Assembly (NCBI GenBank): GCA_030220185.1 | Contig: JASPKZ010004565.1 | Coordinates: 174,001-238,000 of the forward strand | Length of the DNA stretch: 64,000 bases | Direction of reading: 5' to 3' | Source of the DNA: Diploptera punctata | Lineage: Eukaryota; Arthropoda; Insecta; Blattodea; Blaberidae | Shown here: one piece after another, positions 1-10,733 of the stretch | Layout: each line of letters begins with the position of its first letter | How positions within the stretch are numbered: the first letter of the stretch is position 1 | Program-made: the position numbers and the translations under genes | The notes under the pieces: model-generated | Told to the model about the DNA's origin: nothing | Databases searched by the model: none | What the model saw: only the letters and a program-made list of their open reading frames with translations

Positions 1-715
1 CTTGTGCATCCATTTCTTGTCTGATATATGTATTTCGAATATGTTGTAGCCTGGATATTCTCATACTTCTCCGTAATCCATCCATTTCTGTCGCCAAGAT
101 TCTTTTCTGCATCCTTTCATTTATTGTCCAGCTTTCTGATCCATATGTAAGTATACTTTCTATTATTGTCTGTATAATCCCTTTTTTTTGTTTTTCTGAT
201 CAAATTTCTATTCCATAAAAGACCATTCAGGGATCTAATCGCCTTCCTTGCACAATTTACTCTGTTAATATATTTTTCACAAGTACCAGATTTATCTATT
301 ATAGATCCAAGATATTTAAATTCTTCAACACGTTTAATTATCATATTATTTATTTGTAGGTCTTCTGAATTTCCTCCGATTACCATATATTCTGTTTTAA
401 TATAATTTATCTTCAGTCCACCTACCTCAAATGCATCGACCAACTTTCTGATCATATATTCTATATCTTCTTTATCTTGTCTAATTATAATCTGGTCATC
501 AGCGAATAATGATGTGCAGTAAATGACCATTAATGTCGATTCCCATTCCCCTACATGACTTATTCCATTTCATTAATACATCTTCTAAATATATCTTGAA
601 CAATGTTGGTGACATCCCGCATCCTTGTCTTAATCCTTTTGTTATATCAAATTCTGAGAATATTCTATTTCCAACCTTGATACTTGCTTTACAATCATAC
701 ATTCTTTTTATAAAA
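1..715 (-). mobile_element. LINE-b2 reverse transcriptase fragment
   Basis: Reading leftward, the frame from about 702 has the RT motif GLRQGCGMSPTLF, the frame from 530 has the catalytic box FADDQ followed by YLGSIIDKSG, and after a shift near 170-180 the remaining bases encode KRILATEMDGLRRS, a segment typical of the region after the RT domain in these LINEs. The window edge cuts the C-terminal end. At least two frame breaks make this a dead copy. FADDQ and GLRQGC place it with the LINE-b/LINE-c relatives seen elsewhere here (43 kb, 58.9 kb). The RT assignment is firm; the clade (RTE-like) is from memory. Confidence 0.85.
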
Positions 716-794
716 TACGAGTATATGAGAGATTTGGATATTCCAAACTTCTACATTGCCCCCCAAAGCTTGTTGATGGGTACAAAGTTATATA

Positions 795-1092
795 TCGTTC
801 TGGGCCAAAGAGAGATGAACTGGCAGGTGAATGGAGAAGACTGCTCAACAGTGAGATACACGATCTTTATGGGATACCAAATACAATAAAACGTGGATTG
901 CGATGAGCAGGAAATGTGGGGAATGAAATGAGGGCATATAAAAATATGTTGGTCAAGAATGAGGTGAGAGAATAACAATAATTATTTTAGGAAGATAAAT
1001 TAAACAGAGGATGACTGGAATATATTACATCGAGACAGGGATGCATGGAGAGCTTATGTCCGTGCGACCATGAACCTCCGGGCTCGATAGTT
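795..1092 (+). mobile_element. LINE-a 3' end, degenerate
   Basis: Matches the last 300 bp of LINE-a: the CCAAAGAGAGATGAAC block near 805, the GAATGAGGTGAGAGAATAAC block near 958 and the ending GGAGAGCTTATGTCCGTGCG...CTCGATAG near 1046-1090. Several deletions and stops break the reading frame, and the GTAAGTAAG tail is lost. It lies beside the oppositely oriented LINE-b2 fragment. Confidence 0.75.
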
Positions 1093-1303
1093 TATACCGC
1101 GGCAGTTTATATTAACTTCACCATCATTCAAACAAGTATAAGGTCTGTTACGATCTCAAGGCTGGATTTCTAATTCATCTCTTCTTCGGACGGACCAAAT
1201 AACTATTTCTTTTGAATTATACCGAAGCTTTTGCGATTCTGTTCATAGACAAACGTGCATTGATAATTGTTTATAAACGTATTTTATGTTATTAACAATT
1301 AGT

Positions 1304-1604
1304 GGGCACGCCGTAGCGTAGTGGTTAAGGCACTGTGCTACAAGCCAGAGGGTCCAGGGTTCAAGTCCCGTTGGGGTCAGGATTTTTAAACTGACCCAAA
1401 CCCTCTGGCGGCACTATGGCCCTGGGGTCGACTCAGCCTCTAACGGAAATGAGTACCAGACGCTTGTTCTGGGGGTAAAGGCGGCCGTCACGCAAGGCTG
1501 ACAACCCGGCTGACATAAAGTGCTGATTGTATAGAAAAAGTGGGAGCCTTAACCTCCTACTACCCCAAGGGCCTCCTGAGGCCTGTTGTGGGATCACTTT
1601 ACTT
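1304..1604 (+). mobile_element. SINE-A (tRNA-derived), long form
   Basis: The tRNA-like head has an A-box-like TAGCGTAGTGGTTAAGGC and a B box GGTTCAAGTCC, followed by an unrelated body and the 3' end GGGATCACTTTACTTT. It is flanked by TAACAATTAGT on the left and TAATAATTAGT on the right, an imperfect target-site duplication, so the ends are well set. Other copies are at 11295, 15091 and 40191. This long form has a roughly 60-bp segment (GGGAGCCTTAACCTCCTACT...) that the short copies lack. Confidence 0.85.
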
Positions 1605-1620
1605 TAATAATTAGTATGAC

Positions 1621-2007
1621 AGTCCACCGCTGTGGCCTCGGGGTAGCGTGCTGCCTCGTCACGCAGCGGGCCCGGGTTCGATCTCCGGTCGGGACAGTTT
1701 TTCTAGGTGAGGTTTTTATCGGGGTTTTTCCTCATCTGTAAGACAAATGTCAGGAAAACTTTAAGGCCAAAACGGTCCCCGAAATCATAAGGCGATCGCT
1801 ATCATCATCATCCATATTCATCTTAGGTTAAGCTTAGGATTAGGGACTCTCCTGGCGCATCATTATCGTGATCATCGCCCATCATATCATCGGGGCAACT
1901 TAACCCCGCCTTCCAGGCGCCCCAACCTCAGAAGTGGGTTACAAGTACGCCATGCCAAGAGAGAAACCAGAATGTCGAAAGACAAACCTGGGGCATTTGA
2001 AAAAAAA
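1621..2007 (+). mobile_element. SINE-B (tRNA-derived), complete
   Basis: Starts GTCCACCGCTGTGGCCTCGG, has the B box GGTTCGATCTCC, a roughly 250-bp body with a CATCATCATCC stretch, and ends GGGGCATTTGAAAAAAA. TAGTATGAC occurs immediately before (1612-1620) and after (2008-2016), a clean 9-bp target duplication. It landed directly in the 3' flank of SINE-A. The family recurs at 5264, 5806, 13865, 51268, 51438, 52990, 53600 and 56467. Confidence 0.88.
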
Positions 2008-2185
2008 TAGTATGACTAACTGACTGACTATGCCCCATTGGTTCCTCGTGGGAACAAGGGTTCTCCCCAGAGGAAGTTTTTTAACCAAGCTTAATTTAAA
2101 TACGCTTATTTCCATATAAATGTCAACAAGTGAGATGTGATTTGCACATCTCCTCAATGAGACATCTAGTACGCAACTAAGGTAT

Positions 2186-2425
2186 TACTTGGATGGGTGA
2201 AGGTCGGTTTCATTTTGCACAGATACCTCTTTATTCAGGCTTGCGGTTCTTTAACGAGCCTGATAATCTTCAGACTCGGGACCGACGGTTTAAAGTGCCT
2301 CCGGAGGATTGTCCCTTGTATTCTTCCATCGTAAAAATCCATAGACCATTACCGGGTTTGAACCCCCGTCCCTCGGATTCAGAAGCAAGGAATATAACCA
2401 CTAGCCCCCCGCGGCACATATAATT
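2186..2425 (-). mobile_element. SINE-C, 3'-truncated
   Basis: On the minus strand the head reads from the right: GCGG..GGCTAGTGGTTAT, then the B-box region GGGTTCAAACCCGG, then the GACTTAAGC-type body. It matches the full copies at 20464, 29650 and 59905 but stops about 150 bp before their 3' ends. No duplication was found. Confidence 0.7.
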
Positions 2426-2439
2426 ACCACAGTATTTAT

Positions 2440-2605
2440 ATAAACTATACTGTAATAGTATATTACGATGCGAGGTTGGGAAGTGGTTTTTACAGAAGCG
2501 ACAAAAATGTTTAAAAACCGAGTGATAGTGAGGTTTTTTAATTACCGAGATTCTATAAAACACATCACAAACGTGCGTTCTACATTATTTTTTTGCGCGA
2601 TGGTG
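2440..2605 (-). repeat. Dispersed repeat R3, copy 1
   Basis: The reverse complement shares AAACACCATCG, CACGTTTGTGA, TTTTACAGAA-like and CCCAACCTCGCATCGTAAT blocks in the same order with 23420-23545. No coding capacity or terminal repeats were seen. A third partial echo (CACCATCGCGCAAAAT) lies near 3021. Class unknown. Confidence 0.5.
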
Positions 2606-3040
2606 TTTACAAAATGATAAATAATAGTGTAATATTTGCATTCATTATAAACAACTGACTAACGTTAACAATGTGGGCAATGATTATTAGTTGAAACTAA
2701 AGGAGGCCATCAGACCAATTAGTGATTAAATGGCGGCATGTACGTATGTATTGTTTTATATTGTTTGAAATAAGGGTTCATTTCAATTAAAATGCAGTGG
2801 TTTGTTTCGTATAATGCATATTAACACAACCTTTTGGATATATTTTGTATAGGCCTATAGATTCTACGTAGTATACATAAAGAGCATTGGTTTTACTTCC
2901 CACACGCGTTTTGTAATATGTAATATTACAATATAGCTATTTTATTTAGGTTGGCAACCCCAAAATGTAGGAAGTTGAACTTTCAATCATGGTCGTCATT
3001 GCTGTAAGTACGACAAAACGCACCATCGCGCAAAATACAG
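2606..3040. other. AT-rich stretch without a recognised gene
   Basis: No open frame, tRNA-like box or familiar element end was seen, apart from the short R3-like match near 3021-3036. Confidence 0.4.
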
Positions 3041-3108
3041 CCAGTTGTATATTCCTGAGTGGAAGAAAAAGCTTTATGGCCTGAACTCTGCCAGAATAAA
3101 AAAATATG
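3041..3108 (+). mobile_element. LINE-d 3' tail fragment
   Basis: Contains GAGTGGAAGAAAAAGCTTTATGGCCTGAACTCTGCCAGAATAAA in pieces, a mutated version of the LINE-d terminal hairpin region (compare 42405 and 49255). Only the last 60 bp or so remain. Confidence 0.55.
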
Positions 3109-3174
3109 AATAAAGAAATTAAAACTATGAATTATGTTTTAGGTGCTTAAATATAAATAAATATATAAATATAA

Positions 3175-3925
3175 ATATATTAGGACTGGAAGTAAATATC
3201 AATAAAACTAAATATATGGTCACACGTAAAAAATACATTATGTAGCTAATGGAAATGGACAGCAAATGACAAATGAGGGAAATTTTGAGGAAGTGGCTGA
3301 ATTCAAATACATAGGAACAATAAACACAAACAGGAATGAGATGCACAAAGAAATTAAACATAGGCTCAATTCTGGAAATGTGTGCTATTATGCATTGCAG
3401 AGACTCTTGATGTCCCAACTCCTTTAAAAAAACGTTAAACTGAAAATATATAAAACTATTATTCTACCAGTTATATTATATGGGTGCGAAACATGGACTC
3501 TTACTTTAAGGGAGGAAAGGAGATTACAAGTATTTGAGAATAAAGTACTTAGGAAATTTTTTGGACCAAAGAGAGATTAACAGACAGGTGAATGGAGAAG
3601 ACTTCATAACAATGAACTACATTGTCTTTATAGGAAGCCAGATATAATAAGAACAGTTAAGCCTCGTAGATTGCGTTGGGCAGGACATGTTGCACGTATG
3701 GGAATGAAAGACGTGCATGGAAGCTTCTTGTAGAAAGCCAGAAGTAAAACGCCCATTGGTAGACCAAGAATGAGGTGGGAGAATAACATTAACTATGATT
3801 TGAGGGAAGTAGATTATACAGGGAATGATTGGAAGCATTAGCTCAGGATAGGGATGTATGGAGAGCTTATGTCCTCGCGACCCATGAACTTACGGGTTCG
3901 ATAGTGCCAGTGAGTAAGTAAGTAT
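3175..3925 (+). mobile_element. LINE-a, 5'-truncated copy
   Basis: Encodes in broken frames the post-catalytic half of the RT (GLEVNINKTKYMVT, EEVAEFKY, ILYGCETWTLTLREERR) and the C-terminal tail with RLRWAGHVARM and IGRPRMRWENNINYD. It ends in CGATAGTGCCAGTGAGTAAG and runs into a TA microsatellite. Single-base deletions (for example near 3702 and 3737) and stops make it non-functional. It is closely related to the copies at 22465, 36359 and 56862. Confidence 0.88.
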
Positions 3926-4078
3926 ATATATATATATATATATATAAATATAAAATAAATATATAAATATATACCTCATACATATAAATAAATATATAAT
4001 ATATACATATAAATATAAATAAATCAATAAATATATAAATATAAATAATAATAAATATCTATCATCACTAACCCTATC
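3926..4078. repeat. TA/ATAAAT simple repeat
   Basis: (TA)n followed by irregular AAATATATAAATATA units. It directly follows the LINE-a tail, so it probably expanded from the tail/target junction. Confidence 0.8.
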
Positions 4079-4655
4079 ACTCCCTACCTCCTCCTCCCTT
4101 CACTCTCCTCTCCCTCCTCCTCCCTCAGCTCTCTCCACTCCCTCTCCCTCCATCCCTCCCTCTCCATCTCCTCTACTTCCCTCCCTCCCTCTCCCTCTCC
4201 TCTCCCTCCATCCCTCCCTCTCCCTCCCTCTCCCTCCTCACACCCTCCTCCCCCTCTCCCTCTCCCTCCTCCCTCCATCTCCCTCTCCCTCTACCCTCCC
4301 TCCCTCCCTCTCCCTCTCCTCTCCCTCCCTCCCTCTCCTCTCCCTCTCCCTACCTCCTCTCCCTCTCTCTCTCCCTCCTCCCTCCCTCTCTCTCTCTCTC
4401 TCTCCCTCCCTACTCTCTCTCCCCCTCCCTCTCCTCTCTCCTCCTCTCTCTCTCCTCTCTCCCTCCCTCATCTCTCTCTCCCTCCCTCTCCTCTCTTCCC
4501 TCCCTCCCTCTCTCCCTCCTCTCTCTCTCCCCTCCCTCTCTCTCTCTCTCTCTCTCTCCTCCCTCCCTCTCTCCCCTCCCTCTCTCTCCCCTCCCTCTCT
4601 CTCTCTCCATCCCTCTCTCTCTCCCTCAATCACTCCCTCTCTCTCCCCTCCGCCC
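4079..4655. repeat. 580-bp polypyrimidine (C/T) tract
   Basis: One strand is almost purely C and T: CTCCCT, CTCT and CCTCCCTCC units with almost no A or G. Reverse-strand frames through it give Glu/Arg/Gly-only peptides and are not genes. Long mirror-symmetric polypurine-polypyrimidine DNA of this kind can form triplex (H-DNA); that is general knowledge, not shown here. Confidence 0.9.
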
Positions 4656-5263
4656 TCCTTGGGTCCCCCTCGACCTCCTCGCGCCCGACGAATATTTTTC
4701 CCTAGTCCCGATTTGCCCAAAACTGGTTTTAACATTAAGCCTCTTTCCATGTGAAAACATTTGCAGGAACAAATAGGCTTTTAATAAATATCATTTTACC
4801 TATAAGCAATTTAATAGGTCAGTATTTATACATAGATATAAAAATGCATATCTCTCTAATAAATTGTTAAAACTAATGGAATTGGACATCCCTGAAACAG
4901 AAGCAGAGCATGGCACGACAAGAAACACCTGACAATCGACACGCCATGTTTATTCATGATGCACATACCAAACTATAATAATGTCTCCTAGATCATCTGT
5001 ACGTATTTTAATCACTTCCATATCATCATAAGCGTTTCCATGGCAACTATCTTAGATAGCGATTGCCAACTTTTCTTACAGTGTTGCTTTGACTAATACA
5101 ATTCAATATTAAATTTGCGAAACAATTACTCCTGCCAGTGATTTAAATGTTTCGGACCGCTATGAAAACAAAATAATGTTTAACTCTAAGTTATTATTGT
5201 ACATTATTATCTAATTTGTCACAAATTTAAGTAATTTCTACTCGTTTGTTTTTCTATTGTAAA
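4656..5263. other. No recognised feature
   Basis: About 600 bp of AT-rich unique-looking sequence between the polypyrimidine tract and a SINE-B. No frame, tRNA-like box or repeat seen elsewhere in the window was recognised. Confidence 0.4.
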
Positions 5264-5640
5264 AGCGAGGGTCTGACAGGGCTGACATCTATTTTTTTAA
5301 TGCCCCTGTTTGCCCTTTTGGACATTTCTAGTGTTCTCTCCTGGTAATGGCGTAATTGTAATCCACTTCTGAGGTTGGGGCGCCTGGAAGGCGGGGTTAC
5401 GTTGCCCCGATGATATAATGGGTGATGATGATAGTGGTGCGCCTGGAGAGTCCCTAATTCTAAGCTTAATCTAAGATGAATATGAATGATGATGATTGCG
5501 ATGGCCATACGATGTTCGGGAACAGTTTGGGACAAAATTTTCCTGACATGTGTTACAGGTGAGAAAAAATCGATAAAAACCTCACCCAGGAAACTGTCCC
5601 GACCGGGGATCGAACCCGGGCCCGCTGCGTGACATGACAT
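5264..5640 (-). mobile_element. SINE-B, head-truncated
   Basis: Reverse-complement SINE-B: poly(A) side at the left (TTTTTTTAATGCCCC), the GGCGCCTGGAAGGCGGGGTTA block near 5380, and the B-box region GGATCGAACCCGGGCC near 5605. The first 40 bp of the head are missing. Just beyond it, 5654-5695 keeps a SINE-A 3' end (ACTACCCCAA...GGGATCACTTTAC), so a SINE-A remnant adjoins the break. Confidence 0.82.
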
Positions 5641-5805
5641 GTAATACTGATTGTAATACTACCCCAAAGACTACCTGAGGTCTATGTGGGATCACTTTAC
5701 ACTTTTACTTACACGAAATAATATACAATTTTGATTAACCAATGACAGAAGTGATTTAATGCGGGGTTTAAACAGAAGAAGTATTATACACTTTTACACT
5801 GAGGC

Positions 5806-6384
5806 GTCCACCGCTGTGGTCTCGAGGTAGCGTGCAGCCTTGTCACACAGCGGGCACGGGTTCGATCCCCGGTCGGAACAAGTTTCCTAGGTGAGGTTTT
5901 TTCGGTCTTTTGAGAACACTGGTTATTAGTATTTATTAAAAGCTTAATTTAACTTTCACTGGAAAGATTTTAAGTTAAATTAAACTAATAACCTTCAAAG
6001 TTATAAATAGAGGAGCTTCTTTAAGTCTTAAGTTCTAGTAATACTTCAAAAGAATTCCAGCCAAAATTATTGAGCCTCTTACCGCTGCCTCAACGTGAGC
6101 TTTAGGAAGTCAAATGAAGTTTTCCTCGCCTGTAAGATGAATGTCAGAAAACGTTAAGGACCAAACGGTCCCTGAACATCATCTGGCCATCATTATCATA
6201 GCTTAAATTTAGTTTAAGGCCTCTCCTGGCGCATCATTACCATAATCAACAACCCTCATATCATCGCGGAAGCGTAACTCCGCCTTCCACGCGCCTCAAC
6301 CTCAGAAGTGTGTTACAAGTACGCCATGCCAGGAGAGAACACCAGAAATGTCGAAATGACAACCTGGGGCATTTAAAAAAGAAA
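5806..6384 (+). mobile_element. SINE-B interrupted by a 200-bp insertion
   Basis: The head (GTCCACCGCTGTGGTCTCGA, B box GGTTCGATCCCC) and the 3' end (GGGGCATTTAAAAAAG) are both present. CTTTTACACTGAGGC at 5791-5805 and CTTTTATACTGAGGC at 6385-6399 form a 15-bp duplication with one mismatch. Between about 5915 and 6117 lies unrelated DNA containing an imperfect hairpin (GGTTATTAGT ... ACTAATAACC). Confidence 0.85.
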
Positions 6385-6570
6385 CTTTTATACTGAGGCA
6401 TAGATATGTTAAAACAATTTACATATTTGAATTTCCATTCAAATCAAAATATTTATTCCGATTAAGTTAATTGTAAAAATTAACCATGGTAACGAAGTTT
6501 TATTTAATTTTTCCCACATAAAATTCTGCAGTGACCTAATGAGAAAAAAATACAAATATGGTTTTAAAAT

Positions 6571-7119
6571 ATGGCAAAAGCCACCACGATAACCGAAGCC
6601 ATAAAAAATTGGAAAGAAAAAACGGGACAAAAGGCATTAGAAGTAACGTTAAGTTTTCAAACGCCCCCTATTCAAAAAATGGACAATTCCTTGTCGATTT
6701 TGGAGAAATGCGAAAAACTGTCACTTTCTACAAATCTTATTGAAAAAATTGCAGGTTTAAGTGGTTTGAAACATTTGAAGATCTTAGCTTTGGGAAGAAA
6801 TCAAATCAAGAACTTATCTGGTCTTGAAAACGTAAGTGAAACTCTAAAAGAACTGTGGATATCATATAATTTAATAGAAAAACTGAAAGGAGTAAGTGTT
6901 CTCAAGAATTTAAGAGTACTGTACTTCGCACATAACCTTGTCAAGGACTAGTCAGAATTTAACAGGCTTCAGGAGCTGCCTAAATTAGAAGACTTGCTGT
7001 TTGTAGGAAATCCTCTCTATGATAGCATGGAAGAAGCAATGTGGAGGATAGAGGCTTCTAGAAGACTTCCCAATCTCACCAAATTGGATGGTGATCCTAT
7101 AATTAGAGAACAAATGTAG
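6571..7119 (+). pseudogene. Dynein axonemal light chain 1 (DNAL1) retrocopy
   Basis: DNAL1 is a leucine-rich-repeat light chain that binds the motor domain of outer-arm dynein heavy chain in cilia and sperm flagella. The frame starts MAKATTI at 6571 and contains [20 protein letters not shown], several LRR units ([38 protein letters not shown]) and, after one TAG at 6949-6951, continues in the same frame through EFNRLQELPKLEDLLFVGNP to a TAG at 7117-7119. Total is 182 codons, close to the usual 190 or so. The TAG sits where the family has Trp (TGG to TAG is one change). There are no introns and no frameshift, and an AATAAA-like stretch follows near 7168. The best reading is a young processed pseudogene; no poly(A) tract or target duplication was seen, so a decayed intronless gene is also possible. 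Confidence 0.88.
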
Positions 7120-7213
7120 TAAAAAGTAATCAATTCCTCAGCCGTACCTGCGTTTATTTTTAATCTAAAATAAAATATATTAATTCCTTTTTCTTTAACA
7201 TCACGCGGTATAT

Positions 7214-8775
7214 ATGAATTTCATTCAAACCCCAGTCACGATATTTACAATACATAATTGTAATAACGCATATTGCACATGTCCATCCCTGAGAATATCA
7301 ACACAAGTGAAATATCTAGTTATTATAATAGAGCAATATTTAAGATACGACAAACACGTTTCCTTGCTGTGTAACAAACTACGTAAAACTATTCATAAAT
7401 TTATCATTCTTCGATTATATTTACCAATGTATGTATTGCGAACTGTTTACTTAGCTCTGGTTCAATCGATAATCCAATACGGAATATTAGGTTGGGGTGG
7501 AATCGCAAATTCTATTCTTTCTCCCTTAACATTACTACAAAAACGAATCATAAAAATCTGCTTGCAGAAACCTTTATATTACCCTACAAATTTAATTTAT
7601 TTAGAATTCAACGTGCCAAATATTAACAAATATTCAAGCATACATTGCTTACTTATTTTCATAAAAATAAAAACGAATTTAAAGAGCACAATCGAAGTTT
7701 TTACAGCACCAGACAAAATACTACTTCTTTGCTACATGTTCCAAAATTTTACACAACATCTGGATCTAAACATAGTGAGATATCTAGGACCCAAATTATA
7801 TAATGAATTAATTAGATCCAATCCAGAACTAAGTAACTAAACACAGCTAGTTTTAAAAAAGCAATTAAATTAATAATTTTCAATTAATTAAGTGAATAAA
7901 ATTAATCATTTGAATATTTTAAAATAATAAATATAAAGCATCTATTTTTGCTTATATTATTATAAATCAATATATAACTAATTACTTTCTTCTGTATTAT
8001 TGGTTATAATCCATTACATTATATGATTTATATTATTTTATGTAAATCATTCTCCATTCCATTAATTCTCTTGTTAGAATAAGTCATCATGATCATCATG
8101 AACAAATTCGTTTTAGGCCATGTGGCCTGTACGGTAAACCTAGCGAAGATGGTCTTGATCTTTCCACCGATGTTTTGGTCTTCCTTGGTCCCTATGTCCA
8201 GTTGGGGTATATTGGAATGCCAATTTTGGAAGTCTATTTCTTGCCATTCTTCTCAGATGATTTTTCCATTCTTGTTGGTATCTTTGGATATCTTCATTTA
8301 AACTTGCTACTCCAAGTTTTCCTCTGATATAGTGTTCCTTTGGTGATCCAGTCTATTAACTCCTGACAATGATCGTAAGAAGCGCATTTGGCTTACTTGA
8401 AGTTTATGAGAGTTTCTTTTATTTAAAATCCAAATTTCACTTCCGTATTTTAGAGCAGCTTTTGATGTGACGTTATGTAATCTTAGTTTGTCTCTGTCCT
8501 CATCTGTTTACCAAAATGTCTTCGTATTACCCCATTCATTTTATTATATTTTTGTAATTTTGAATAAGTCTTATTCCCAATACATTATTATTTTTATTTG
8601 TATGTGTCATAATTTATGTAAAAATGAAACTGGCCCCTAACTTTAAATGTATATATTCTATTTGTATTATTCATGTAACTGAACTGCGCCCGAGAACGAG
8701 CACTTGCTCATTCGGGTGTCAATACTGTGTATAACATTATTTGTAAATAAAATTTATTCTTATTCTTATATAAAA
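7214..8775 (+). mobile_element. LINE-e (jockey/CR1-like), split by an insertion
   Basis: 7214-7840 encodes the C-terminal part of a jockey/CR1-type RT: VKYLVIIIEQYLRYDKHV, YVLRTVYLALVQSIIQYGILGWGG, LLQKRIIKICL and SLGPKLYNELI-like YLGPKLYNELIRS before a stop. The 3' UTR continues to about 8076, is interrupted by 8086-8561, and resumes at 8571 with a strong terminal hairpin (CCCGAGAACGAGCA ... TGCTCATTCGGG near 8689-8716), an AATAAA-like signal and an (ATTCTT)n tail ending near 8775. 5'-truncated and inactive. Confidence 0.75.
8086..8561 (-). mobile_element. LINE-c relative, 3' end inserted in LINE-e
   Basis: On the minus strand it encodes pieces such as ALKYGSEIWILNKRN and QMRFLRSLSG, the post-RT region of LINE-c type elements, ending in a CATGATGATCATGAT tail at the left edge. 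GAATAAGTC flanks it on both sides (8077-8085 and 8562-8570), a 9-bp target duplication, so this is a 5'-truncated retrotransposition event nested in LINE-e. Confidence 0.75.
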
Positions 8776-8904
8776 AAAATAAAAACGATCAAACGAAAAA
8801 TTAATCATATACCGGTATACAACAGGCTAACTAAGAATAGATAAATTCGCATAACAAAAGTGTTTTTAAATGTTATGATAGATTACAATGACTCTTTCGA
8901 ACTG

Positions 8905-9575
8905 TTAGCTTCATGCCGCACGGACATAAGTTCTCCATACATCCCTATCCTGAGCTAATGTTTTCCAATCACCCCCTGTATAATCTACTTCCCTCAAATC
9001 ATGGTTAATGTTATTTTCCAGTTCATACTTGGTCTACCAACTGGGCATTCTCCTTCTGGTTTTTCTACTCGAAGCTTCCATGCCCCTCTTTCATTCCCCA
9101 TTCTTGCCACATGCACTGCCAATCGAGTCTATGATACTTAACTGTTCTTATGTATTTGGTTTCTTACAAATATTATGTAGTTCACTGTTATATGTAGAGG
9201 CTTCTCCATTCACCTGTATGTAAATCTCCCTTTCATCCAAAAAAATTCCTAACAACTTTATTCTCAAATACTCGTAATATTTTCTCCTCCTTAAAGCAAA
9301 AGTCTATTTTTTGCATCCATATAATAGAACTGGGAAAGTAACAGTTTTATATATTTTCAGTTTAACACTTTTTGAGAGCTGTTGGGACGACAGGAGTCCC
9401 TGTAATGCATAACAACACGCATTTCCAGAATTGAGCCTATGTTTAGTTTCTTTGTGCATCTCATTCATATTTGTGATTATCGTTCCTAGGTATTTTAATT
9501 CAGCCACTTCCTCAAAATTTCCTCATTTCTTATTAGCTCTCCATTTCCATTAGTTTGTTTTTCATTTTGTCAATT
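8905..9575 (-). mobile_element. LINE-a, 5'- and tail-truncated
   Basis: Reverse complement of LINE-a from the EEVAEFKYLG region (about 9500-9520) to the AYVR region near 8930. The frame at 9304-9507 keeps AELKYLGTIITNMNEMHKET, then SAKLKIYKTVTFPVLLYGC-like residues. The terminal CGATAGTGCCAG tail is lost. Inactive. Confidence 0.82.
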
Positions 9576-9749
9576 GGCAGTTGTGATTAACTCGGTCAAT
9601 AGGCATATTGAAAATCATTAGCTCGACATCCATAGATGTAAGCTAAATCAATGACTAATAATATCTCGTTAGCAACTTTTTAATTTCTTTATTTAGACTG
9701 GTGGGGGGGGGCAGACTGCCCTGAGTACTGCTACTTGAAAGATATTTTT

Positions 9750-9995
9750 AGATTAGATTTATTTAGGCTGGTGGAGTTAAGGCCATGTGGCCTTCTCTTC
9801 CACTCACCAGGACAAACATATATTACATCAGAATATAACAATCTTAATTAACTCTAATATTAAACACTAAGTAAAAATTTGATCAAAAGATAATATCTAA
9901 TATACGTATTACGATCTATATACATATTTATAATATATATTTTGTTCTGTCGCAGCATTTTACGGATATGAATGGAAAGGAATCTATTCTATGGT
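9750..9995 (-). mobile_element. LINE-d 3' UTR tail
   Basis: Minus strand ends GTCCTGGTGAGTGGAAGAG, AAGGCCACATGGCCTTAACTC, CACCAGCCTAAATAAAT. This is the LINE-d terminal hairpin in a subfamily variant also seen at 12890. Upstream 3' UTR is AT-rich and non-coding. Confidence 0.6.
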
Positions 9996-10369
9996 GTTAC
10001 GTTAAGTTATAGGTCTTTGAAACCAAATTCTACTCCCATGACCCATACCACCATTTTTGGGTTGGGCTCGTGACTGCGAGAGGAGACTACAACCCTCCCG
10101 TTGCCCCTTCTCCTCATTTTTATTGTTCAGGCTCGGAGTCCTGAGACAGCACCCTGGTGGGGAGCCCTCACTAGATCCCAAAATAACGTATTTTCTTACC
10201 TGTGGGTGCCAACCAAAATATTTTTCCAAACATATTAGGTGAAGAGTGTTATGAAATAAATTAATGACAACTTAAATGTCAGGAACGGAAGAGGAAACTA
10301 CAAGATCTCAATAAGAATCACCATAAAGATATTCTAGGTATAAAATTCAGTAATCCCCTATTAATCATT
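9996..10369. other. No recognised gene
   Basis: Contains a locally GC-richer block (about 10015-10235) with overlapping open frames on both strands of 60-75 codons, neither with recognisable composition or motifs. Left as unassigned. Confidence 0.35.
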
Positions 10370-10510
10370 AATCTACGACGAGAGTCTTGACGGGACGCAT
10401 TTCAGGAAAGGGGAGAACGCCGAGAAAATCCCGGAATGGCACATCACCAATATCGCACTGGAACCACCATAAATCGAATCCGGGATCCTAGTCGGGGCTG
10501 TTGGATAGTT
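10370..10510 (-). mobile_element. Degenerate tRNA-like SINE fragment
   Basis: Reverse complement has a B-box-like GGATTCGATTTAT near 10470-10485 followed by GGGATTTTCTCGGCGTTCTCCC, similar in plan to SINE-H at 15310. The A box is not convincing and no ends were found. Confidence 0.4.
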
Positions 10511-10697
10511 ATGCATATACCGAGACGTCTTTTGGGTAAATTACTTTTATTCCAATTTTAACTTACAATATTCCGAGTAACTTTATTTCAACATTTGGCC
10601 AGTGTATTATGAGTCTTTCATTCCGAGGAGATTTAGTGACAGCCGTTTTTTAATACGCACATTAATTTTATTTATTAAAATATATTATATTCGACAA

Positions 10698-10698
<1 letters not shown>

Positions 10699-10733
<35 letters not shown>

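Noticed and set aside
1304..1380. tRNA genes at the heads of SINE-A, B, C, D and E copies
   Set aside because: A and B boxes are present but stems do not form a full cloverleaf, and each head continues into a repeated SINE body with target duplications.
4084..4750. Long reverse-strand frames rich in Glu, Arg and Gly
   Set aside because: They are translations of the polypyrimidine tract and have no sequence complexity.
6949..6951. Programmed readthrough or selenocysteine at the DNAL1 stop
   Set aside because: The codon is TAG where the family has Trp; a single TGG to TAG mutation is simpler, and no readthrough context was seen.
10002..10242. Overlapping frames on both strands in a GC-richer block
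   Set aside because: Neither has recognisable motifs, splice context or composition; left unassigned.
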